From the NCBI RefSeq assembly GCF_958450345.1, contig NC_088781.1, forward strand, positions 114,965,431 to 115,029,430: a stretch of DNA of 64,000 nucleotides, in the 5' to 3' direction. Position numbers and translations under genes: made by a program. The notes below the pieces were generated by a model, which did not search any database, was not told the DNA's origin, and was given only the letters and a program-made list of their open reading frames with translations. Positions 1-11,274 of this stretch are shown one piece after another. This DNA comes from Calliphora vicina. Lineage: Eukaryota; Arthropoda; Insecta; Diptera; Calliphoridae. Positions within the stretch are counted from its first letter, which is position 1. Each line of letters begins with the position of its first letter.

Positions 1-3000
1 CAATCGATTGAATCCTTATGGCAACATCATACATGTAACCGAGGACACGCTACAGCAGACCAATCATCTACTTATCTGGAACAACAACCGTTTGAACTGA
101 TACAAACAATAACAATGGATCTAATAGCAACATCGTATATGAAGACGCACGATACTCCAATACTTAGGGTAGTTCAATCTACATGGGAAATACGCGAAAA
201 AAAAGAAAAACAACTGCAACCATTCGTATAAGATGGAGATGCTTTGTGGAAGCCAAATGCTCACAAGTGAGGTAATGGAGAAAAAAATACCTTAGTATAA
301 TAAGTTGCAATGAAACGACATGGATGCAAATATATATGATTTTTAGTTGGAGAAAATAGATTTGTCACACAAGTAAGAATATTATATACGGCTTTGGTGT
401 ATCTAATATACACAACACCAAATAATGTATGAATATAATACTCATTTAGACGGTGAATTAGAGCTTCTATTTCGGTCTCATAATTTCTGCATTACCAGGA
501 GATATTGTTCCAATATTTCACAATTCTAGGTCTCAACATTTTCGGCCATATGTCATAGCAATTGGTGTTGAACGGACAGTCGGATGGATAAACAAGTTGT
601 AGACTCTTGTGAGTCAGCCAAGTAATTTGACTTTTTTTAAACAAATTGTCAAAAGGATACACGAAAGGATCACAACAAGATGTATATATATTTATCACAT
701 CGAAGATTATACAACTACTTAATCCTGATTATTTTTTGTTATCGTGCTATATTTTTAAGCAACTCTATTTCAGTATAATTTATTTTTGTTAGCAAAATAC
801 AAGGCGTTTACCAAAGAAATAACAAACAAGTATATTCATACCATTAAAATGTTAGTGTATATGTACATACATATGTGTGTGTATATGTAAGTGAGTTTAT
901 GTCCCAGCAGTTCTAGGAGACTGTCCCGCACCAGTGATCTTACCTACCATTTGGGGTGATAACTTTTTATATAGCTAACTACGTGACCCTTATAGATTAC
1001 AATGAGACTTTTCGATAGATTCATATATCGGTTATTTAGAGTCAGTTACCGCATAAAAATTCGCAGATTACTACACTCTAGTCACTTAAGTGGCAATTGT
1101 CCTCATGCTAGATTACATGGGATGTATAATGTAACCAATTGATCTCTACTATACTAGACCACAGGTTTCAAATAACCCAATATATATAATCGGGATTCAA
1201 TCAAGTGATCAGACATTAGTGATAATTACTGTCTATAAAGGATACATTGACTACTTGCTTAACTGCTGGGTAAGGCTATGTGTTATAATTTAATACACAA
1301 ACACTTCAAGCCACATTAGCGTGAAGGTCCTTTTGTTGTTATTGTTAGACATGGTGTTGTTGATTCCATTTTAGCGAATTACAATATAAACAATGTAATT
1401 TCTGTGTTTTATTTTTTTTGTTTCTCCTAAAAGTAGATTATGTTTTTACCAAATTTTCGTACATATAACTGAAAATACACCTATATTCAGCATATACACA
1501 AAGCTTTGTCTGTATTTTTCTTTTCTTTATTTGTATGTTTCCCAATGTTTATTATTTGTTAATACATTAAGTTATTATTGTGTTGTTCTTGTGGTTGTTT
1601 TCTGCTCCTGTTTAGAAAACACAACTTTTTAATTCGTACAACATCAATAACAAATTTTCGACCATATCAACTTGTTAAATTGGCAAACGCACGCGAATTC
1701 TTTATTAATAGCTTGCATGTTTCTAGATAACTTGATTTACTTCTTTGTCCTCCTCATCTCTCTAACTTTCTCTAGCTTTATTTTTGTTAAACACCCAGTA
1801 CTTTGGGAGTAAGGAGTCGCCATAGAGCTTTGTAACACGTCTATAAGCCGTAAAGTATTTGTTAGGTATTTTTTTTGTTGTTGCTTCTTTTTTTTATACA
1901 ATAGAAGAATATGAAGGTTAAATGAGGAAATGGCATGAACAAAAAAAGTTCCTAAAGTTTTTTTTTTTACTGCTCTTCTAAATAGAAACATAAATACTCT
2001 TACATGTTTGGAGGAAGACATAAAGAAATTATGTTTATAGATTTACAGTAAAATGTATTAAGGGAAAACCAAAGAAAAGATATACATTAGGGGAAGTGTG
2101 GATACGAAAAGTACATGTTAATCCTTCGATAAAATTATAACAACCAATTGAGTATTGAAAACAACTCCTAATAAATAGTAACATTTTCTTATTGAATATC
2201 CTGTCACTCTAGCATAGCTTCAAATCCATATATAGTGATCGATCAGATAATGAAGTTGATTTTCAATGTTATTTTCCGGAACATCATCCCAGACATTAGT
2301 ATAAGCTTCAGTCACTTTGATAAATATTGTATATATTAAGATTGGTGGCCGTAAACAAACTGGGTGGTAAACATTCTGAGTATTTTGGTTATAAAACTCT
2401 ACTTCGATGATACTTACTTCAACAATCGTGCAATTGATGTCTTTATACAAGAGACATTTATTTAAGAATTTATAAGTATTACTGTCTACTCCCAAGTACA
2501 TTTTTCCAAATACAATAGAGCAATTTTGCGATAAGTTTATTTTCCTTCTGAGCAAACTACTACTCAATGTAGCTCCCGAACAAGTAAAAAGGCGTTTCCA
2601 CAGTATTGGAATACAACGAAGTTGAAGGCTTAAGCGGAGCTACATGGTTTCGATCTGGGATGTAGTTTAACCTTAACATGTTTCGAAGACTTTTAGATCA
2701 CGGAATTGTTAGAGTTAGTCGCGAATGTTAGAGTTAGTTGTTATAATGCCAATTGATAGACATGAGTATCGGTTCTCTGAATTCATGATGAATTCCAATA
2801 CGTCTATTACAACAACCAATGTGCCACTAATAGTCAGTTTTAGATACTAAGAAAAGAAGATGTTATAATGAAAAAATCTGTATAGAGAGCGATTATTTTA
2901 TTAATACCACCGCTTAGTACAAACATAAAATAAGAAACGGCTTTATCTGTCATCATATTAATGACAATAGGCGAATAAATAACAATTGACTTTACAAACA

Positions 3001-3319
3001 GACTCTAATTTGAACATGACAATGAACTTAAAATGGTGTCAGAATATCTGTTGCACCATTGGTACAAATATGATGTTTAATTTGATGTCTCGAAAATGTT
3101 CACTCGAAATCACTGGGTTTTTCCGATGTTAGCCAATAACATACTCAAATATTCACAGATTCTGCAAGGTTGAATCAATCACTGGGAGTACTGGATATTT
3201 GAAAAGTCTTGATATGGCAGATTCTTTAAATCATCTTTGACTGTAAATTGTGAAGAGGATTTCAAGGTTACTTATAGTAGGACCTAAAACTTAATTTCAA
3301 AAAGATTATTGTTCAAACA
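1..3319. other. AT-rich non-coding DNA, no gene recognised
   Basis: No exon, transposase or LINE motif could be recognised in this stretch. It holds simple A/T runs and scattered short open frames. The longest is a 115-codon minus-strand frame at 2220-2567, whose product matches no family I know. It is most likely intron or flanking DNA of the sidestep-like gene on the minus strand. Confidence 0.5.
2220..2567 (-). other. Unassigned 115-codon open frame
   Basis: A minus-strand frame from ATG to stop, long for DNA this AT-rich. The product has no signal peptide, no repeated motif and no recognisable catalytic signature. A Cys-Leu-Arg-Pro-Pro stretch in the middle and an Asp-Asp-Val-Pro-Glu stretch near the end are the only non-low-complexity parts. 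It could be chance or the remnant of an unrecognised transposon protein. No splice-site or neighbour evidence supports a host gene. Confidence 0.15.
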
Positions 3320-3545
3320 TAATTATATATGTTCTGTGGTTTGTGGCTTATTTGCATAGACATGTGACTTAAAAGACCCCAACAAGAAAAACCCGAATAG
3401 CTTCACATCGCACGATCTCGATATACAGTTCACTACACTTACACATGAGTAAACCATGCTCTCAAATCGCCTATGCAGAATGTCAAATGTGGCGCAAATT
3501 CGACAATTTTGTTTGTTGACATACCGTTACCTTAAAATACGGATG
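3320..3545 (-). pseudogene. Tc1/mariner-superfamily transposase fragment (DUF4817-associated type)
   Basis: Read on the minus strand, the sequence encodes CATFDILHRRFESMVYS, then RSCDVKLFGFFLLGSFKSHV, then YANKPQTTEHI. This follows the catalytic-domain pattern of the arthropod transposases that carry an N-terminal DUF4817 helix-turn-helix: the second Asp region and the PPRSCDLTPLDFFLWG-type block. The N-terminal and final C-terminal parts are missing or unreadable and the PP-R block is altered, so it cannot be functional. The same family recurs at 5040, 15236, 31982 and 43655. Confidence 0.6.
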
Positions 3546-3876
3546 TAGTATGTAGCAAAACTTAACTTTTCAATAGACGGTTTTGAATGTTTAACATTAT
3601 TTATTCAAAATGGCCCTATGGATTCTCTCCAGTTTTAGATTGAACATAATCTGAATATTTGATTTTCATAACCTTAAGTTCAATTTATTGTAATTATAAT
3701 TTCAAAGGCGTTATTAAATTGGTTCACAAGAAATTGTTTTCTTTGAACATACGACAAAAAACCCACTGGACATATATAATTTTAAATGGAGTAAAATGGA
3801 AATTTCGTGATAAAATCTAAAAAAAAAATCTTAAAACATAATGATAACAAATGACATATCAAGAATATTATGGAAA

Positions 3877-4132
3877 ATGAATAGCATGAAAGTGGAACCG
3901 GCTCCATTAGAATAGAGTGAAAACACAAACAGTTTCTTTAAAATAGAATGAAAAATTAACTAGTTCATTTAGAATATAATAAAAATGAACCGGTGCATAT
4001 AGAATATCATGAAAAATAAATCGTTATTTATAGAATAACATGAAAACGGAACCAATTGCTTTAGAATAGCATGAAAAATTAACCCATTCCCTTACAAAAG
4101 CATGAAAAAGGAACCCGTTCCTTTATAATAGG
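3877..4132 (-). repeat. 31-bp minisatellite A (palindromic spacer)
   Basis: About eight diverged tandem units. Successive ATAG/ATAT marks fall at 3881, 3912, 3943, 3974, 4004, 4035, 4066 and 4097, a period of 30-31 bp. On the minus strand each unit reads TTCTAAAG, then a palindromic spacer based on GGAACCGGTTCC, then TTTTTCATGCTA. The outer 17 bases match the unit of minisatellite B (25319-26096), which has the same period but a different palindrome. It lies directly 3' of a LINE fragment that is on the same (minus) strand. Confidence 0.8.
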
Positions 4133-4185
4133 AAAAGTTCATCGATTCAATATATATTGTATATGTTGATTCCTGTGGTTCTAAA

Positions 4186-4680
4186 TTGGATCAAAGGGCC
4201 ACAACAAAGTTTTTCCATTGTGATCTATCCTCCATTGCATTCAATTTTGGCTACGTACGTTCATTTCTGCATATTTGCAAAAATATCTGGAACAGTTTTC
4301 GTATCGAGCGATTCATGAATACCTGCATGGATTGCAAGTCTCTAGCTATGGTGTTCCAGGATTCACAGCCATACCACAGGACGGAACGCACGTTAGATGA
4401 AAAGAGGTGGAGTTTTGTCCATACTTTTTGCAGTGCTCCATACCACAGGACGGAACGCACGTTAGGTGAAAAGAGGTGGAGTTTTGTCCATACTTTTTGC
4501 AGTGCTCCCGATATCTTCTAAAGAGCCGCCTGATGCTGACATGACACTACACAGATATATACATGTTTGGACATCTTCAATATCTACGGTGTCTAATTGG
4601 AACTTTTGGGGACATAGTCTTTGCTACGTTGAAATGTAAACCAGCATCACTTGCCGTGGTCTGTATTTATTATTTTCTTT
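4186..4680 (-). pseudogene. Non-LTR retrotransposon, C-terminal end of reverse transcriptase ORF
   Basis: The minus strand encodes SVMSASGGSLEDIGST, then NVRSVLWYGCESWNT, then LQVFMNRS-like sequence. This is the conserved stretch after the RT domain of endonuclease/reverse-transcriptase LINEs (the 'YLGS-V-GG..DI, FNSNVKSVLLYGCETW, LQ-FINKCLR-I' pattern). Stops and a frameshift interrupt it. A 69-bp stretch (4371-4439) is directly repeated at 4440-4508, duplicating 23 codons around the LWYG motif. The fragment is 5'-truncated and runs toward the 31-bp minisatellite at its 3' side. It belongs to the same general LINE type as 23110-25318 and 36430-38190. Confidence 0.65.
4371..4508. repeat. 69-bp direct tandem duplication inside the LINE fragment
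   Basis: Two head-to-tail 69-bp copies, differing at one or two positions (for example TTAGATGAAAAG versus TTAGGTGAAAAG). The period is a multiple of three, so both strands keep an open frame through both copies. This makes the overlapping opposite-strand frames appear as repeated peptides. Confidence 0.85.
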
Positions 4681-5039
4681 GAGTGCCAACTATAAATTAT
4701 TACTTTAAAATAATTTTATCTAACTAAATAGTTATTATTTTATTTATCAGTTATTTTCTTCACTTTTTCATTAAAAAAAATAATAAAATTGTATGACGTA
4801 CAACAATTGTACATACTTTCAATATAAAAATTCTTAATTTGCATACAAAAAATGTCTATTTTTGGTGCACATACGAAAAAATACATGCTCAGGTCCATAA
4901 AATTTTGTGACATACGATGAAATGCATGCTGAATATCTCGGTAGTTATAAGATTTGGGATAAAACTGATGATACCATTAGAAAGAGCTTGCAAAGTATAT
5001 TATGAATATGTAATAATCTCAAAATCGAAAAATTTCACT

Positions 5040-5262
5040 TACGACATTCGTATGTTGAGGTAACGATACTCATTCATCCAGAAATGAGCCTCATCGCTAA
5101 AGATTATTTCTTGATTTAATTCGATAATTTTCACGTAGTTGTGAACGCTATATCCATCCATGGTGATTTAACAAAACATGTTGTTTCAAAAACATTGCCG
5201 CCATCAATTGTCAAAATTTGGAAGTCCCAATTGGAAGAGACTTTATGCACATATAGAATATT
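5040..5262 (-). pseudogene. Tc1/mariner-superfamily transposase (DUF4817 type), internally deleted 5' end
   Basis: On the minus strand a terminal sequence (GACTTCCAAATTTTGAC, 5221-5240 area) is followed by an ATG at 5161. A short N-terminal peptide MDGYSVHNYVKIIELN then jumps straight to IIFSDEAHFWMN, the first catalytic Asp block. Roughly 120 residues of DNA-binding domain are missing between them. The terminal sequence resembles those at 15241, 43669 and, in inverse orientation, near 41990, so these look like copies of one family. Not functional. Confidence 0.6.
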
Positions 5263-5454
5263 TGGTATAGAATAATACTTTTTTCACTGGATGAAGAGTG
5301 TCAAATATATTCACATTATTTGTCCCTTATCATTCGGGACACGACAAGGTTTTTAAGGATTTCAGCCTTTATATAAATTTCTGAATTTTTGTATTGATTT
5401 AAATAAGATTTGAGGATTTATCAAAAGCTTACACTACGTTTTTTTTTTTGTTTC

Positions 5455-5845
5455 AAAAAGGTCGTATTTTGTGCCAACAAACCGTCATATGCGGGAAGTT
5501 TTGCTTTACTTCTTTAATTTGAAAAAAGTGACGCTGAATTTGTTCACTGAAGCTTATGGTGAATGTGTTCCATCGGTTTCAATGTGCAGGAGTATGGTTT
5601 CTGCTGTTCAGAAGTGGTGACTTTGACACGGTAGACGAAGATCGCCCAACCAGCCAAAAATGTTTGAAGACCAAGAATTGAAGGTATTACTCCATGAAGA
5701 TTGTTGTCAAACTCAACAAGAGCCTGCAAAATCATTGGCAGCTGCTACAGCAATTTAAAAACCTTTGCAAAACCGAGCAGCAGGATTTATCATTATAACG
5801 GAAAATAATTTTTGCACAGAATCATTAATTGCTTTAAAAATGAGT
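5455..5845 (+). pseudogene. mariner transposase, 5' half remnant
   Basis: Broken frames encode MREVLLYFFNLKK, then EAYGECVPSVSMC, then QPKMFEDQELKVLLHEDCCQ and TQQE. This is the N-terminal bipartite helix-turn-helix region of mariner (DD34D) transposases of the kind that begin with a 'LLYFFNLKKSAAEAH...YGE..PS..TC' block. Stops and frameshifts are frequent and the catalytic half is missing. The DNA is clearly homologous to the left part of the mariner at 9650 and to 45335-45480, so at least three copies of this family are in the window. Confidence 0.7.
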
Positions 5846-5849
5846 ATAT

Positions 5850-6593
5850 TACAATAACCCGAAGCGTAAGAAATCGTACGTAAATTTTCTGCGATTTCAG
5901 AATTTTTGCTCTAAAGTAGAATTTTACATAATAAATAGGCATTTTTTGAATGGACCTGGTCCCCTCGGTATCGAAAATTATTATATTTTTTTCATTTAAC
6001 ATATTTGATGTAAAGTTAGCTTTTCAAAAAGTACAAATTCATTATACATCCTCTTAGACATTTTTTAGATAACTTAAAAAGAATAAAAGTACTTTTTTCC
6101 CCAAAAAATAGCGAAAAATCGCTTTTTTATTTTTTTTAATTCAAATGCATGTAACTTTGGACTCAGTCATTATTTTTAACCAATTCTTTCTTTATTTGAT
6201 ATATACATCTGTTGTTAATCCTATAAAAGAAAATCGGAAAATATTTGGAACCGCGGTCATCAAAAAACTGGGGTAGGGTGGGTAAAAATGTTTAAAATTT
6301 AATTTTCAAATGCGAATATCTCCTAAGCTATAAAAGATAATTGATAGGTACGACGAGGTTTTATGTAGTTTATTCTATATATGTAAGTTTTTTGAAATCA
6401 GAAATAGGATCATTTTCAAAATTGAACATCTCCGAGGTGTCCTACTTTAGCGACCCCTGGTCCCGCTCTTGGTGGGGTTATGAGGTCCAAGTTCAAAACT
6501 TAAACTCGACAACACTTCCTCTTTGCGCATGTAAAATTTCATTCAAATTGGACTAAGCATTTATAAGTTACAGATTTATTTCCATCTTTTTTT
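5850..6593. other. Unassigned AT-rich repeat-like DNA
   Basis: No coding signature seen. The text around 6430-6550 has the look of a dispersed fly repeat (a short GC-richer block next to poly-T). A weakly similar phrase, 'ccctactttgag', occurs at 30058. Only one good copy is present in this window, so I could not define an element. Confidence 0.3.
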
Positions 6594-7325
6594 ATACCCT
6601 ACACCACCATAGTGGGGAGGGTATTATGCGTTTGTGCAGATGTTTGTAACGCCCAAAAATATTAGTCTAACACCCACCTTAAAGTATACCGATCGACTTA
6701 GAATCACTTTCTGAGTCGATTAAACGATGTCCGTCCGTCCGTCTGATTGGCTGGCTGGCTGTCCATGTAAACCTTGTGCGCAGAGTACAGGTCGCAATTT
6801 TGATGCTATTTCGATCAAATTTGGTACATATTACTTTTTCGGCCCAAGGACCAAGCCTATTGAAACTGGCTGAAATCGGTCCATTATTTCACCTAGCCCC
6901 CATACAAATGTCCCCTCGAAATTGGACTTTATCGGTCATAAATGTTTAATTTATCTGTGTATCTACACAAATTTCGCTCCAAATAAGTTTTATATATACA
7001 AAATTCATGTCACCAAATTTTGTTACGATCGGTCCATAATTAGTCATAGGTCCCATATAGACCCGCTTCCGAAAATCACTTTAACCTGCATAAATCGCTT
7101 AAAAATGTTGGTATACACACAAAATTCAACATAGTTAACTTTAATATAGACATAAATCACACGACCTAATTTTATGGTGATCGATCCATAATTGGTCATA
7201 GCTCCCATATAAGGCCCACTTCCGAAAATCACTCAAAACTATAAATTATTGATATTTTAAAACAAAAATATTTTTACTCATTTACTTGGTGTAGGGCTTG
7301 ACCGACCATACTTTCTTACTTGTTT
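6594..7325 (+). repeat. Dispersed repeat A, full-length copy (mini-me/DINE-like)
   Basis: Begins ATACCCTACACCACCATAG and ends near CGACCATACTTTCTTACTTG. It is collinear over its whole length with 39811-40582 and 40691-41300, at only a few per cent divergence by eye. It carries a GTCC tetranucleotide run followed by GGCT repeats (6727-6760). Dipteran mini-me/DINE-1 elements are known for internal (GTCY)n tracts, which is the basis of the proposed relationship; I cannot verify their conserved core. It has no coding capacity: open frames inside recur only because the copies are similar. Near its end it lacks about 13 bp (TATTATATGGTCG) that the 39811 copy has. Confidence 0.8.
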
Positions 7326-9084
7326 TCTCATACCACTGTGCGTTGTCAGAAAAATGGGAAAAGATCTAGCTAACAATGGCTAATACTTTTATTAAGAAGA
7401 ATTCCCTTGACGACTTATAAGTCTTTCTTTGGGACTTATAACTTTTTATAGACTGTGAACGGGGTTTTGATATAAATATTTCACGACTATTATTATTTTA
7501 CTTATGTCCTTTTTCGTGACAAAGCTTTTTGATTTAATTCAGCTCTGTCGAATATATAACTCTAGCTTGTTTATTTAATCAATATTTCAATATATCTGGT
7601 TGCGGATCCAGCAAATAGTATCCACACAAAGCATCATTCCTTTCTTTAAACAATAAAATTAATATCCTACACTTTTATTTAACGTTATTTCTATCTCCTC
7701 AAACAATTTAGCTAGATTTCAGCATTAAGAGAAAATTTATTGATAAATTAGTATTGCAACATATTTAAGTCATTCGTTTTATATATTTCGCTATTCAGGA
7801 TACAAGAAGTATAACACTACAACTTCCTATTGATTTTCACTCCTACCTTCAAAACACTTATACTCCAGCACCTAAACAAACGCGGACATAAAATATATTT
7901 TATATAACATAAGACTACCACAATATAATCAATGTTCATTGGGAAAATAAACGATTTAATACTTAAACTCACACATAAATTTAAGAGTGTGGTGTTCTCT
8001 TTTTCCTGTATTTATTTATATATTTTGACATTAATTTTTCCAACGATTTTCATTCGATGAGTTTACGTGTTATTTGGTCATAATCGTGTAAGAAATTATA
8101 GCGATATTGTTGAAGATTTTAAAGGTATGGGGCCGATGGGTAGGTTGGGTGTGTTTGTATATGATTTTGTTATTTATTTTAGTGTAACACAAACAAACTA
8201 ATAATAAACATATGGGCAAAAACACTTTTTATTTAAAATCTTTTAAACTCACCTTCAATGTTCTTAATTCCCCAAGTGTTTATGATCTTGACAAAATAAT
8301 TCATGCCAAATGATTTTAAACCTTAAGTACTTCTTTTTGTTCTTACAAAAAAGTGCTACGAAATAAAAATCATGAACAAAATTTAATAAAATTTCAACGA
8401 AATTATGTTTTTGCCCATATATTTATATTAAACTCTTATATTGCCATTATTTTTATGGATTTTGTGATGGTATTTAATGATTGTTTGATAAAATTTAATA
8501 CAAATTCTGTGGTAACATTTGTTGTATTTTAGTTGCTGCTGTGTTATTATTTCGTATTTGTATTTGAAAGTAAAATAACAAATAATCGTGGATTATGTGG
8601 CAATTTAATAGTCGCATTAAAAAATAAAATTAAGGTGCTTAAATTTAATTAGAAAATTTAATACTGATTAGTCTGTGTATCTGTCTAACTGCAGTGTTAA
8701 TGAATTAAACTAAATAAAATACAAATAAATAATGAGTTTTAAATTAAATTTGAAGTGTAATTGGTTTTGATAGAAATGAGTTTGTGGTAAAACTGTGCGT
8801 TTCTTTAGGGGTAATTTGAAATTGGTAATTATTAAGGGAATATAATTTTATATCCAACATATAAAAGAAATGCTTGATAACAAAAATTACACATTAATAC
8901 AAAAGTGAACAAAAAAATATGTAGCAATTATATATTGTTGGAGTTCATAGAATACGGAAATTTGTAGTTTTTCTCGATCACTTCCTTTTATTGATATAAA
9001 TGTAACATCAAACGAATTGTTTCTTCTGTTTGACAGAAATGATTTGTAAAAACTGGTTTGATTGGTTAGGGAGGATATTTGCAT
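7326..9084. other. AT-rich non-coding DNA
   Basis: No transposon or exon motif recognised. A minus-strand GT donor-like site occurs near 8252 (ACTCACC on the plus strand), but no convincing acceptor or family match lies upstream of it. Probably intron or flank of the sidestep-like gene. Confidence 0.4.
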
Positions 9085-9375
9085 GGGGATTATATGCAAT
9101 TAAGGACCGATATCAGCCAGTTTCAATAGGCTTCGTTCGTGGTCTGAAACAAATGTATGTACAAAACTTGATCGAAATGTCTTCAAAATTGTGACCTGTA
9201 CTTTTCGCACAAGTTTTACATGGACAGCTATCGAGCCAGATGAACGGACATCGTATAATCTATTCATAAAATGATTCTGAGTCGATCATTGGTTTAAGGT
9301 TGTTGTTAGACTAATATTTTTGGGCGTTACTGACATCAGCACAAACGCAGTATTGTATAAATATTTTACAGCCTC
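9085..9375 (-). repeat. Dispersed repeat A, partial diverged copy
   Basis: The reverse complement matches the 5' third of repeat A: the GCCCAAAAATATTAGTCTAAC block, the 'gactcagaatca' block and the 'ggccaaggaccaagcctattgaaactgg' region. It is more diverged than the copies at 6594 and 39811 and has lost the tetranucleotide runs. Confidence 0.7.
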
Positions 9376-9976
9376 ACAATGAAGAAAATAAAACTTTTTT
9401 GAAAAAAATACGTTTTTTGAAACTTAAACGAAACACGGCCATTTTCTATCTGATTTTCAAAACGTCTCGATTGACTTAAAAATGCGAGATTTACAATAGA
9501 TGGCGTATCCTTTGAACTCGGGTTTTGTTTTTAATACCTTTATGTTATTTTGAGGAGTACATATCTGTCATTTATTCTTACATAGTTATTGAACATTATA
9601 TTGTAAACACAAAGTTGTTTTTTTGCTTAAAGAATATCGAATTTTTTTACCAACAAAGCGTTATATGCAGGAAGTTTTGCTTTACTTTTTAATTTGAAAA
9701 AAAAGTGCCACTAAAGCACACCTATTGCTTACCAAAGCTTATGGTGAATGTGTTCCATCGGTTACAACTTGCGAGAGATGTGGTGATATTGACAAGGAAG
9801 ACAAAGATAGATCAGGACAGGCAAAAAAGTCTGAAGAACAAGAATTGGAGGCATTACAATGTGAAGATTGTTGTAAAACTCAACAAGAGTTTGCAACGTT
9901 ATTACGATGAAAAATTCATCCATTACGATAACCCAAAGAGTAATAGATCGTACGAGCTGGGAGCAAAAGGGTCCTA

Positions 9977-10003
9977 AGGAGTGAGATCGAAAAATTCTTA
10001 ACA
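9977..10003 (+). repeat. Left terminal inverted repeat of the DD37E element
   Basis: 27 bp, a perfect reverse complement of 11248-11274. Preceded by the TA target duplication at 9975-9976. Confidence 0.93.
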
Positions 10004-10132
10004 CACGTTTTTCATTACATTTTTTAACCCAAGTATTATTTGAATTTTTTTTTGATCAAGTTACCTTTGAAAAACATGTCGGTTATTATGTGTAATGTCA
10101 ATTATATTAATTTTTTTGTTAATCTGATTAAA

Positions 10133-11140
10133 ATGAGTGACCAGAAAAAAGTGCGTACTGAAATTATTAAATATTTTCAACAAAACCCAACTTGGTCTTA
10201 CAAAAAGTTGGCCAAGCATACAAAGGTCTGCCGTCAAACTGTTTCCAATGTTATTAAACAGTACCGGGAGAACTTGTCAGTTGATAGAAAACCTGGTTCA
10301 GGTAGAAGGAATGGTCCACATGATGTTTCTAAAGCCAAAAAAATAGAACGCATTTTCAAAAGAGCTCCCAACACATCCGGTAGGAAAGCAGCCCGGTTAG
10401 CTCAGTGCTCGGACTATTTGGTACGAAAAGTTAAAGCTAATGCAGGTTTAAAAACATACAAGGCTCAAAAAGTTCCTGACAGGAACGCTACTAACAATTT
10501 AGAGGCCAAAAACAGAGCACGGAAATTGAAGTCAAGTTTTATAAAAAAATATTCTTGCTGCATAATGGATGACGAAACGTATGTTCTGGCAGATTTTTCG
10601 CAACTTCCAGGTCAAAAATTTTATGTTGCTGATGCTCGAGGGAATGTTGAAGAAAAGTTTAGGACCCAAAAGCAGACAAAATTTCCCAGAAAGTTCTTGG
10701 TATGGCAAGCAATATGCAGTTGCGGCAAAAGAAGCCACTCATTTGTTACAACGGGCTCTATAAATACCGAAATTTACATCAAGGAATGTTTACAAAAAAG
10801 GCTGCTTCCATTCATAAGACTTCATAATGTGTCCACTTATTTTTGGCCTGACTTGGCATCCTGTCACTATGGCAAACAAGCCCTTGAGTGGTACAAGAAC
10901 AATAATGTGGTATTTGTACCAAGAGAGGCAAATCCTCCAAACTGCCCGGAGCTAAGGCCAGTGGAGAGATATTGGGCTCTTGTTAAAAGAGAATTGAAGA
11001 GTACAAAAAAGGTGTCCAAAAGTGTGGTAGATTTTAAACGGAGATGGACTACATGTTCGAGCAAAGTGACAGAAAGCACTATAAAAACGTTAATGGAAGG
11101 GTTTCCGAAAAAGGTTCAAAATTTCATCACTAGTGATTAA
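10133..11140 (+). CDS. DD37E transposase, apparently intact
   Basis: Catalyses cut-and-paste transposition in the nucleus by cleaving at the element's terminal repeats. The start is set at the ATG of MSDQKKVRTE (335 residues). An upstream in-frame ATG at 10040 would add 31 residues, mostly low-complexity hydrophobic, and is less likely. Residues about 5-45 form a helix-turn-helix (WSYKKLAKHT..CRQTVSNVIKQY). A basic GSGRRNGP hinge at 56-62 resembles the GRPR motif. Catalytic blocks: MDDETYV (Asp147), WPDLASCHYG (Asp240) and ELRPVERYW (Glu278). Asp240 and Glu278 have 37 residues between them, hence DD37E, as in ITmD37E elements first described in mosquitoes. There are no stops or frameshifts, and all three acidic residues and the length are preserved. 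Whether it is expressed or active cannot be seen from the sequence. Confidence 0.9.
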   Translation: MSDQKKVRTEIIKYFQQNPTWSYKKLAKHTKVCRQTVSNVIKQYRENLSVDRKPGSGRRNGPHDVSKAKKIERIFKRAPNTSGRKAARLAQCSDYLVRKVKANAGLKTYKAQKVPDRNATNNLEAKNRARKLKSSFIKKYSCCIMDDETYVLADFSQLPGQKFYVADARGNVEEKFRTQKQTKFPRKFLVWQAICSCGKRSHSFVTTGSINTEIYIKECLQKRLLPFIRLHNVSTYFWPDLASCHYGKQALEWYKNNNVVFVPREANPPNCPELRPVERYWALVKRELKSTKKVSKSVVDFKRRWTTCSSKVTESTIKTLMEGFPKKVQNFITSD

Positions 11141-11247
11141 AACTATAAAAATAATTTTTTTTGTAAATTGTAATAATAATTTCAATCAAATAAAAAAAAA
11201 ATTAAAGCTGTAAGTTTAGTGGTTTCTTTTTTATAAACATATATGTA

Positions 11248-11274
11248 TGTTAAGAATTTTTCGATCTCACTCCT
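11248..11274 (-). repeat. Right terminal inverted repeat of the DD37E element
   Basis: 27 bp, a perfect reverse complement of 9977-10003. Followed by the TA target duplication at 11275-11276. Confidence 0.93.

Larger units (their letters stand above)
9977..11274 (+). mobile_element. Complete ITmD37E-like (DD37E) Tc1/mariner-superfamily element
   Basis: 1,298 bp bounded by perfect 27-bp terminal inverted repeats, 9977-10003 and 11248-11274, beginning AGGAGTGAGATCGAAAAATT. It is flanked on both sides by TA (9975-9976 and 11275-11276), the target duplication of the IS630-Tc1-mariner superfamily. It contains one uninterrupted transposase gene (10133-11140). The 5' leader is about 130 bp and the 3' leader about 107 bp. 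The identical inverted repeats and the open frame suggest recent insertion. A deleted relative lies 350 bp downstream. Confidence 0.93.

Noticed and set aside
492..698. 68-codon minus-strand frame rich in Cys, Trp and Tyr
   Set aside because: No recognised domain, no splice sites, no duplicate elsewhere in the window; length is within what chance allows.
4186..4521. Plus-strand 111-codon frame with a 23-residue repeat
   Set aside because: It is the opposite strand of a minus-strand LINE fragment containing a 69-bp duplication; the coding sense with LINE motifs is minus.
8245..8320. Possible exon ending at an ACTCACC (minus-strand donor) site
   Set aside because: The open stretch is short, has no acceptor with a pyrimidine tract and encodes nothing resembling the next Sidestep Ig segment.
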